Of a DNA stretch of 12,347 nt, positions 9,501-12,347 are shown piece after piece (position 1 is the first letter of the stretch; the number at the start of each line of letters is the position of its first letter). The notes under the pieces were generated by a model, which saw nothing but the letters and a program-made list of their open reading frames with translations, had not been told where the DNA came from and did not search any database. The stretch is taken from NCBI GenBank assembly GCA_035528995.1, contig DATKXO010000231.1, positions 1 through 12,347 of the forward strand, in the 5' to 3' direction. Source of the DNA: DATKXO01 sp035528995. Lineage in GTDB: Bacteria; Planctomycetota; Phycisphaerae; UBA1845. A program made the position numbers and the translations under genes.

Positions 9501-12347
9501 GCCGATCTGATCGTCGGCCGACAGGTAAATCTTATCCACCCAAGTCCCCTCGGCTACTCCGGGACCGGCGTTGATAACCGACCAGCCGACGTCGATCGCC
9601 CGGCCCGACCAGCCCTCGGCTGGTGGGGCAACGGCCGTTACCTGAAGGTCCGGCGGCTGGGTCAATATCACGTCAAAGGCATGCCCGCCGACGTTGTTGC
9701 CCTCGTTTGCGTGCTCGTAGAGCGTGTTGTCATAGTCCGCCTTGACCAGGATGTAGTACGTCCCATCGATCCCGTTGGGCAGCGTCCAGGTGGTTGAGCG
9801 CTCATGGCTTTCCCCGACTGCCAAGTCGGCAGGCCGGCTGAAGGAGCCGATGTATGTGTCGTTGCCATTGCCCAGTGTCGCGTCCGGGGAGAAGTAGACG
9901 CGGTCGTTCCACGAGCCGGTGGCTGGGCCCGTGCCCAGGTTGGTCACCGTCCACTGGATCGTCACCGGCTTGCCCGACATTGCTGGCGCGGAGGTCTCGA
10001 TGTCGGTGACCTGCAAGTCAGGAGGTGGTGTGAGGTTCACCGTGAACGAGGCGCTGGCGAGGATGTTGTTCCCCTCGCCGTCGAATTCCGCGACTTGCCC
10101 CTGGGAATCGGCCTTGATGACGAGGTAGTAGGTGCCCTCGATGCCGTTCGGGAGACCGAACGACACCTGCTGCTCATAGCTCTCGCCCGACCCCAAGGTG
10201 GTCGGCCTGGCGAACGCCACGGACTTGATTGCACCGCCGACGGTCCCGTCGGTGGACAGATACACGGTGTCCGACCACGATCCGCTCGCGGCAGCTTCTC
10301 CCGAGTTGGTAACGGTCCAGTGAACTCCCAAAGGCTGTCCCGACCAACCATTGCTCGCCGGGGTTGGAACGGATGTAACCTCCAGGTCAGGGTGAGGCGG
10401 CAGCGTGATGGTCACAGGCGCCATGGCGACGTTGTTCGCCTCACTTGACTCAACCTGCGACCCGGCGGTGTCTATCTTCACGATGAGCCAGTGCGGCCCT
10501 TCCGTAAGGTAGCTCGTGGGCACAGAGACGCTCACGTTCGGCGTGTAAGTGGCCATGGCGCCCGGGTAGCCGGGCCGATAGACGGCGCTGCCGAGTGCGA
10601 GATCACTGCCGTCCAGAACAGCGTCTTGAGAGAGGTATGCCCTGTCGTACCAGTTTGCAAACGCCTCGCCGACCCCCACGTTGCCGACCGTCCAGGACAC
10701 GGCGAACGCCTCACCGACCACGATACTGCCGGGGCTTGCAAGTCCGGAGATCTCCAGGTCGGGTAGGTGGACTTCCAGACTCGTCGGCATGGAAGCGTTG
10801 TTCCCCTCGTATGCCCATTCGTACACAGCACCGCGAGCATCCGTGACCAGGAACAAGTGGTAGAGGCCGCTCACGTCGGTGGGTACAGTCACCGTCCCGC
10901 TGCCGTCGTATGTCTCGCCGATCCCCAGGACGCCGCCGTGGAGGAACTCACCGATGTTCCGGTCGTCGCTGTTCCCATAGACGGCGTCTTGGCTCAGGAC
11001 CACGCGGTCGTACCATTGGGTTGCCGGCGTGGCCGCCCAGGCGGCGCTCGTGTTCTGCACGGTCCAGGAGAGCAAGAGCTGTTCACCCACGGATGCCGTG
11101 GCCGGCGCGGCAAACGCCGTCACGGTCAGGTCCGCGAACACGGCCGGGGCTACGGCCACAGTCTCGGTCTTGACCGCGACGTTGGTCTGCGCGTCCGCGT
11201 ACTCATAGACATCGTCGGGGAAGTCCGTCACGACGATGAGGTGGTAGTCGCCCGACAAGCCGACCGGCAGATTGCCCGACCAGCTTCCCGCATAGCCCTC
11301 GCCAGCCCCCAGGGCCCCCGTGTGCAGGACGTTGGCCACAAGAACATCGTCGCCGTCGCCGAGGGTCATGTTGCGGGAGAAAACGATGCGGTCCGTCCAC
11401 GCGGCCACATCGCCGCCAGGTGTTCCATCCCCGGTCGTGCCGTTCCCGAGGTTAGTGACCGACCAGGTGACGCTGTAGGGCTGGCCCGCCACGCCGATGG
11501 CGGGCGAACCCACGTTCGACGCCGTCAAGTCGCCGTAAGGTGTCAGTTCGATGCTGATCTGGGAGGCCCCGCTGGCTATGTTGTTGCCCTCGAAGATGTA
11601 CTCAAAGACGGCCTTGGTTTCATCGGCCTCGACAAAGACCCGGTAGTCGCCGGATATCCCCAAGGGCAGTCGGACCTCAATCTGGCCCACGTAGGCCGAG
11701 TCGCCGACATTCAGGGCGCCATCATGTCTGACCGAACCGAGGTAGACATCGTCCCCGTCGCCATAGCGGTCATTGGCTGACAGGACCACCCGGTCATACC
11801 AGGAGATGGCGTCCGTCACGCCGGTTCCGTAGTTGCCGACCTCCCAGGTGAATGTAACTGTTTCGCCACTGGACGCCGTTGCCGGACCGGCCACTTCGCT
11901 CGGCACCAAGTCGGCGAATTCGAGCTCCCCCGTCGGCCAGATGGCCGCGTCGAGCAGGTACTGGCCGCGAGGCCCCTGGCCCGACATCGCGACGACTACG
12001 GCGTAGTACGTACCGCTTGCCGTGATATCCACCCGGGCCACCGCCTCCGAAGGATTCGGCGCCACCGACACAACGCCGCCCGCGGAATTGCGTATCTCGA
12101 TGATCGGCCGCAGTGTGCTGCTCTCAGGCAACCGCAGGCTCAGGAAGACTGTCTCGCCCCCCTGGACGGTTCCCAGACTGAAGTAATCCTCGTCAACGTT
12201 GCCGGACTCCGGCGCCATGACCGTCCCGGCAATCGTGGCCGTCCGATGAGTGCCCACCGTCGCCCAGTTCAGGCCGTTGGCCCCGGCGATGGAGTCGTTG
12301 GCGTAGTCGGCGTCGGCCTCCAGGCCGATCCCCCGCGCCAGGTCCAA
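582..12347 (-). CDS. Giant multidomain surface protein (PPC, 14 CARDB units, RHS/YD repeats, internal RHS core, dockerin), 5' end outside window
   Basis: A single frame without stops covers 3921 codons and ends in TAG at 582-584. The first codon in the window is TTG at the very edge with no visible ribosome binding site, so the true start almost certainly lies upstream and this entry is partial. The protein is a mosaic of beta-rich extracellular modules: PPC-like, fourteen CARDB-type units, a second PPC-like domain, IPT-like, an RHS N-terminal module with about 22 YD repeats, the RHS-associated core, a hydrophobic/Trp-rich tip, a conserved-repeat module, FN3-like, Big_5-like, a type I dockerin and an acidic tail. 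By eye it has only four cysteines, none in about the first 2840 residues. No transmembrane anchor, LPXTG or PEP-CTERM signal is seen at the C-terminus. The role is inferred to be a secreted or cell-surface adhesin or polymorphic-toxin-like protein. The frame is certain; the function is not. The internal position of the RHS core is atypical. Confidence 0.95.
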   Translation of the reverse strand: MDLARGIGLEADADYANDSIAGANGLNWATVGTHRTATIAGTVMAPESGNVDEDYFSLGTVQGGETVFLSLRLPESSTLRPIIEIRNSAGGVVSVAPNPSEAVARVDITASGTYYAVVVAMSGQGPRGQYLLDAAIWPTGELEFADLVPSEVAGPATASSGETVTFTWEVGNYGTGVTDAISWYDRVVLSANDRYGDGDDVYLGSVRHDGALNVGDSAYVGQIEVRLPLGISGDYRVFVEADETKAVFEYIFEGNNIASGASQISIELTPYGDLTASNVGSPAIGVAGQPYSVTWSVTNLGNGTTGDGTPGGDVAAWTDRIVFSRNMTLGDGDDVLVANVLHTGALGAGEGYAGSWSGNLPVGLSGDYHLIVVTDFPDDVYEYADAQTNVAVKTETVAVAPAVFADLTVTAFAAPATASVGEQLLLSWTVQNTSAAWAATPATQWYDRVVLSQDAVYGNSDDRNIGEFLHGGVLGIGETYDGSGTVTVPTDVSGLYHLFLVTDARGAVYEWAYEGNNASMPTSLEVHLPDLEISGLASPGSIVVGEAFAVSWTVGNVGVGEAFANWYDRAYLSQDAVLDGSDLALGSAVYRPGYPGAMATYTPNVSVSVPTSYLTEGPHWLIVKIDTAGSQVESSEANNVAMAPVTITLPPHPDLEVTSVPTPASNGWSGQPLGVHWTVTNSGEAAASGSWSDTVYLSTDGTVGGAIKSVAFARPTTLGSGESYEQQVSFGLPNGIEGTYYLVIKADSQGQVAEFDGEGNNILASASFTVNLTPPPDLQVTDIETSAPAMSGKPVTIQWTVTNLGTGPATGSWNDRVYFSPDATLGNGNDTYIGSFSRPADLAVGESHERSTTWTLPNGIDGTYYILVKADYDNTLYEHANEGNNVGGHAFDVILTQPPDLQVTAVAPPAEGWSGRAIDVGWSVINAGPGVAEGTWVDKIYLSADDQIGADTYLGELTRPNNLASGEGYSRSHTFLLPDGVSGNQRIVVVADANNNVYEHTPAAETNNGTISDPFPVHLTPYADLQVTAAQVQPVAYAGQTLTFNWMVTNNGDASTDTSAWYDVVYLSVNLMPQGIVRTLGTYQNASYLAPGESYVQTQQVTIPEGFLAGDYYLLVKTDFYNAVKEWDAAGTREANNLRFSDQPVDLQRPWRPDLQVLSVTVPNDGWSGDTVEVRWEAINAGQTHTYPDSWNDAVYLSTDQTLVTSPADAAHDLLLGTFPHTGNLYPSDSYAQLRNVPVPIDVHTGDYYIFVLADQAAVVYEDVEGNNSAFDAGAIHITQPPIADLQVAALVAPGVARTDSPIEVSWTVSNEGGGPTNRSRWTDAVYLSTDLTLVADQSNLLHDTLLGTVVHDGVVAGYGDTGSSYQQTASFQMPTNLSSGPYYLFVVTDSGNTVYEYATSYDAEANNTRATPAPIAVSYTPPDLRVVSVDPPAGVSSGQTVTAGWTILNAGVGRTVPGTWKDRLYLSSDAVLDYGSGDTLLGVISHSGRLEPSQSYAGSASVRLPDGLDGTYWLFVETDVEKVVQESADTNNVGSSAWQITLTPPPDLQVSQVMIPADAWSGQPMTVAWTVTNAGSGPTRPSEGSWIDSVYLSADPVFDPTDTRLGTFTHNGTLQPGDSYTQSRQVTLPIGISGNYWVFVQTDMARPGWPYYEPFGKVYEYDKEDNNIGDPGFTVHLTNPPDLVVSSVDSPAIAYSGQPITVAWTVSNTGTGETVPGSWDDQIYLSRDQNLDRNDDVSLGYVRHNGVLSAGQSYSASLTATVPSAASGPYYVFVLTDARRVWGSDHSEVFEWAADHDAEANNATFDPVATVVVMPPPADLLLASDIVVPGSGVVGQSPASDIRWTVTNLGTAAATGAWYDVLYLSTDGVWDLSDAVIDRVQHSGEVAIGTSYIGTSHAKLPAVVPGDYHVIVRTDIRNQLRESDEANNWMPSADTITVDVPELFVGQPVTGSLVSGQPLYYRLAAEAGQDIALHLSAGNPDSVTELYVRYGGMPDQTAFDLADSEPFTADHEVVITGAYTGHYYILVNPESLSSSSLTFTLSAELLEFSLRSVGPTSVGNAGSSTLIFSGIRMPYGSIPMLSSPAGDAVLASKTWWVDPQTIYATFNLTGAAVGAYDAVLTAPDGTITRLDDSLQVTVGTGPRLETRLVAPDVVWSGRLLGPEYHMFEILVEYTNVGDADMPAPYFVASGSPDMPIALYPDQTPAPSTLEFLGINQNGPAGILAPGSGGSIPFFSDNQPFMAWGYGPTEMFFDYNLYVLSPSQTPMDWSGLAASSKPDGMDADAWTALWDNLAGQVGGTWGDYVNMLADNATYLGVLGKPTYDIGNLFAFELQQANATLARDPLATSLDAYSPAPGMDLTFSRAFSQSLLGRYELGPMGRGWSDNWQISIEEAESGDVTVLLPAGGRRFFTKNADGTYAASTGDYGTLALELGHYRLTEQGGTVLAFRTDLAIDYVEDTNGNRITAGYTGGRLTSLTHSSGDILSIQYNAQGRISRVTDPAGRTTDYAYDASGEHLLSVTDVTGTTAYTYSAEPTGPKAHTLTSIAYPGGTHAYYEYDADGRLSLTYRDGGAESVSYAYDSAGTMYATDAAGARTTVMYDDAGQIGQVHDPLGRSIRFQYDDAGNLVQLSAPQGITYAYEYDDQGHLVSQVNPLGHRIDLAYDPALDRLTSVRDARGNTTGYAYDVQGNLRSITYPNGSAEEFNYDPLGNLTESINRRGQAIGYAYDSDGLLIRKDYADGTHVDFAYDARGNMTSAVDSAGTTTMEYDSADRLMKITYPTGRFLEFAYDAGGRRTSMVDQDGLTTNYQYDAAGRLAGLTDGDGAMVVAYAYDAVGRLVRKDCGNGTYSTYEYDLAGQLLHLVNFAPGGAVNSRFDYTYDDLGRRTSMDTVDGLWTYEYDATGQLTRAVLDSTNPAIPDQDLAYVYDAAGNRIQTIANGVTTNYTTNDMNQYVTVGSAAYEYDADGNMISKTEGADAWTYAYNDENRLTQVVTPDGTWAYEYDAFGNRVATTQNGQRTEYLLDPAGLVNVVGEYDGAGDLIARYRHGYGLISRSDAIGNAAYYAFSAIGNTSELTSSGATALNAYSYDPFGISLAKSGTVPNSFEFVGEYGVQADGAALTYMRRRTYDGSLGRFRSKDPLGILESANLYTYVGNSPVCATDVTGFSKDIPLSDVRGQRARLVNVVTNKFGWVAGGAVATLLDFPFTPVGFVVGILQTGQNFGEAWGAGTPSAKFWATADVAMLLLPRLTPREISVIVSSELDGIMYWRPEWVVNPWHKIANTAETLWDLTRTAWDEWSNVCAVKRVTGRKSGSPEEKFGPAGYGDQNYVAPGELLPYKITFWNKPEASAAAKVVEIYDQLDDDLDWRTFRLGDIAPLPDVVSKDAHGRTHYHGLVNLGDEHGNILVEIDAGLDILTGRVHWIFTTIDPATGEQTQNPVGGFLAPNDDANSFVGFVTYTVRAKKTAPSGAEIDNRAEVIFDLDPANLTNTVTNVIDAAAPASAVGALASSQPSTTFQVDWSGADDTDGSGLAAYDLYVSDNGGPYRLWLSGTSDASAVFEGEQTHTYAFYSRARDQVGNLEAAPTAPDAVTVVPDLVPPAVADNGVTINGGLAQRSKIKNVAVQFSEGVTISAGALTLHNDTTGEDVILPTGALSYDATTHKASWDLSAVALADGYYTATLLASTVHDDYGNPMADDYEFTFHVLKCDANGDAKVDGGDLAIWQQHYDPLGQNPNTPGIGDWNGDGKVDGGDLALWQQRYNPLGLAAPMKAGGALALTESRLTMPGAEPTSVSEPMATPPLATAEVPAGSSGSESAAVGNVLGSEFLNLSAQGDAETDTQPPTSLEETLPEAEGTAISVVLMPESATLADNFSADETPSETVLSPSATGDPFAQGEPGELGVGEDGLEDILSLAELILPLAE
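585..1058 (-). other. Acidic low-complexity C-terminal tail
   Basis: Residues 3764-3921 are rich in Glu, Ser, Thr, Pro and Ala. I count about 27 acidic against two basic residues. No transmembrane helix or sorting signal is seen. The last 20 residues, around EDGLEDILSLAELILPLAE, look like a short amphipathic helix and could be a retention or export signal (inference). Confidence 0.6.
1059..1232 (-). other. Type I dockerin domain
   Basis: Residues 3706-3763 contain two EF-hand-like calcium loops, CDANGDAKVDGGDLAIWQQ and GDWNGDGKVDGGDLALWQQ, each followed by a Y-x-P-L-G turn. This is the two-fold dockerin plan. In planctomycetes such domains are widespread outside cellulosomes and probably dock the protein to cohesin-like partners or to the envelope. 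It is not at the extreme C-terminus, as 158 residues follow. Confidence 0.9.
1233..1865 (-). other. FN3-like domain followed by Big_5-like Ig domain
   Basis: Residues 3495 to about 3594 are FN3-like: FQVDWSGADDTDGSGLAAYD, YVSDNGGPYRLWL, THTYAFYSRARDQVGN. About 3595-3705 resemble a bacterial Ig-like (Big_5) domain, with PPAVADNGV, NVAVQFSEGV, LADGYYTATLLAS and DDYGNPMADDYEFTFHV. Both are common spacers in front of dockerins and surface anchors. Confidence 0.65.
1866..2405 (-). other. Conserved module of giant surface proteins (GPAGYGD...IDNRAEVIFD type)
   Basis: Residues 3315-3494 open with EEKFGPAGYGDQNYVAPGE, a variant of the 'DPNDKxGPAGFG' entry motif. They then show LPYKITFWNKPEA, QLDDDLDWRTFRLGDI, DAGLDILTGRVHWIF, TTIDPATGEQTQNP, VGFVTYTVRAKK and EIDNRAEVIFD. 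This arrangement recurs in giant exported proteins of planctomycetes and similar bacteria, usually next to Ig-like domains. The function is structural by inference. GC returns to about 64% here. Confidence 0.6.
2406..2852 (-). other. Tip region after the RHS core (hydrophobic, then Trp-rich; function unknown)
   Basis: Residues 3166-3314 occupy the place where RHS proteins carry their variable toxin tip. A hydrophobic glycine-rich stretch (about 3190-3216, including WVAGGAVATLL and PVGFVVGIL) is followed by AMLLLP near 3241 and then a segment with six Trp in 31 residues (W3267, W3271, W3276, W3287, W3294, W3297). I see no HNH, deaminase, ADP-ribosyltransferase or protease motif. The DNA is about 54% GC, below the flanks. 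It may be a membrane-active or novel tip, or a vestigial linker; no family is assigned. Confidence 0.5.
2853..2999 (-). other. RHS-associated core domain
   Basis: Residues 3117-3165 read LTYMRRRTYDGSLGRF, then SKDPLG, NLYTYVGNSPV and ATDVTGF, which matches the RHS repeat-associated core closely. The two Asp residues that act in self-cleavage of RHS/TcC proteins appear to be kept as D3138 (KDPLG) and D3161 (TDVTG), although the usual DPxG of the second has become DVTG. The expected cut would fall after F3165. The part just before the core (about 3000-3180) has the usual pre-core pattern, YYAFSAIGNTSEL and YSYDPFG. Confidence 0.92.
3181..4981 (-). repeat. RHS/YD repeat array (about 22 repeats)
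   Basis: Residues about 2457-3056 hold repeats of the form Y-x-Y-D-x-x-G-x-L/R followed by G, for example YEYDADGRL, FQYDDAGNL, FAYDARGNM, YQYDAAGRL, YAYDAVGRL and YEYDAFGNR. I count about 22 by eye, a few degenerate (WTYAYNDENRL). In known structures such arrays form a hollow beta-shell that encloses a C-terminal tip. The array is GC-rich (about 64% at 3421-3720 by hand count), unlike the core that follows. Confidence 0.92.
4982..5320 (-). other. RHS N-terminal module
   Basis: Residues about 2343-2456 show the entry to an RHS shell: LTFSRAFSQSLLGRYELGPM, GRGWSDNWQISI, VTVLLPAGGRRFF and YVEDTNGN. The G-x-G-W-x-x-N/x-W and 'x-x-L-P-x-G-x-x-x-x-F' features match the segment that precedes the YD repeats in RHS and teneurin-like proteins. 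Confidence 0.7.
5321..6206 (-). other. IPT/TIG-like segment and unassigned region leading into the RHS part
   Basis: Residues 2049 to about 2138 look like an IPT/TIG Ig-like domain: GPTSVGNAGSSTLIFSGIRM at the start and AVGAYDAVLTAPDG at the end. About 2139-2342 is a region I cannot place in a family. It has EILVEYTNVGDADMPAP, a proline/glycine-rich stretch ending in GSGGSIPFFSDNQP, and then a more helical part with DADAWTALWDNLAGQVGG and FAFELQQANATLA. It probably acts as a linker or adaptor to the RHS shell (inference). Confidence 0.4.
6207..6515 (-). other. Second PPC-like domain
   Basis: Residues 1945-2048 start FVGQPVTGSLVSGQPLYYRL and continue with AGQDIALHLS, a TELYVRYGG strand and TGHYYILVNPES. 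This is the usual order of a PPC-like fold: turn, Y-x-R-L strand, then a closing G-x-Y-Y-I-x-V strand. It separates the CARDB array from the RHS part. Confidence 0.6.
6516..11915 (-). repeat. Array of fourteen CARDB-type Ig-like repeat units
   Basis: Residues 145-1944 are fourteen tandem units of 123-139 residues. Unit upper (start) coordinates are 11915, 11534, 11135, 10760, 10388, 10019, 9650, 9278, 8888, 8495, 8078, 7706, 7301 and 6890. Each follows the plan: ADL or DLQV at the start, a W-x-V-x-N strand (for example WTVTNLGTG), W-x-D-x-[VIL]-[YVF]-[LF]-S, an Asp-rich loop such as YGDGDDVYLG, L-x-x-G-x-[SGT]-Y, L-P-x-G-x-x-G-x-Y-[YWHR], a V-x-x-D strand, V-[YFQ]-E and, in most units, a closing E-x-N-N. 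This is the CARDB (cell-adhesion-related) signature. Linkers often read LTPPPDLQV. The units differ widely at the DNA level, so the array is old rather than a recent slippage product. The Asp-rich loops may bind calcium (inference). The role is probably a stalk or an adhesive surface. Confidence 0.9.
11916..12320 (-). other. N-terminal PPC-like beta-sandwich of the giant protein
   Basis: Residues about 10-144 resemble bacterial pre-peptidase C-terminal type domains. They show DEDYFSLGTVQGGETVFLSL early, a middle strand around RPIIEIRNSAGG, and the closing ASGTYYAVVVA pattern. These domains are usually found in exported enzymes and adhesins. Assignment is from pattern only, and the window edge is close to the domain start. 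Confidence 0.6.

Noticed and set aside
10767..11780. Open plus-strand frame of 337 codons over CARDB units 1-3
   Set aside because: Antisense to conserved CARDB units; its apparent periodicity mirrors the repeats on the other strand.
12345..12347. TTG at the window edge as start codon of the giant gene
   Set aside because: It coincides with the cut edge, has no visible upstream signal, and opens directly into folded-domain sequence without a signal peptide or LEPR motif. The gene more likely continues upstream.

Overview
The window is almost entirely one giant gene plus the start of a second, both read on the minus strand. A single uninterrupted frame runs from the right edge (12347) down to a TAG stop at 582-584. 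It encodes at least 3921 residues, and its true N-terminus lies beyond the window. After a 193-base gap (389-581), a second gene starts with ATG at 388 and runs off the left edge. Its N-terminus carries the motif FETLEPRLLLDGA, the LEPR-x-LL signature typical of large exported proteins of Planctomycetota. That motif, the type I dockerin, the CARDB/RHS architecture and the roughly 60-65% GC together suggest a planctomycete or a relative known only from metagenomes. The order or genus cannot be read from this sequence.

Layout of the giant protein in translation order (right to left on the map; residue numbers count from the window edge): a PPC-like beta-sandwich (about 10-144); fourteen tandem CARDB-type Ig-like units (145-1944); a second PPC-like domain (1945-2048); an IPT/TIG-like segment and an unassigned region (2049 to about 2342); an RHS N-terminal module (about 2343-2456); about 22 YD repeats (about 2457-3056); the RHS-associated core (3117-3165); a hydrophobic then Trp-rich 'tip' (3166-3314); a module common in giant surface proteins (3315-3494); an FN3-like and a Big_5-like domain (3495-3705); a two-loop dockerin (3706-3763); and a 158-residue acidic tail (3764-3921).

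The most unusual point is that the RHS core and its tip are not at the C-terminus. They lie inside the protein, with about 600 further residues of adhesion-type and dockerin modules behind the tip. The core and tip fall in an island of about 54% GC (about 2401-3180), between flanks of about 64% by hand count. Both Asp residues of the core motif that drives self-cleavage in RHS/TcC proteins appear to be kept (D3138, D3161). If cleavage occurs it would release a 756-residue C-terminal fragment that carries the dockerin.

The intergenic gap holds a possible terminator hairpin, a spaced direct repeat, a possible sigma70-type promoter and a strong Shine-Dalgarno site for the second gene. I found no tRNA, rRNA, CRISPR array, insertion sequence or recognisable immunity gene. 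The two genes probably encode exported or surface proteins of the same general class; a direct functional link is not shown by the sequence.
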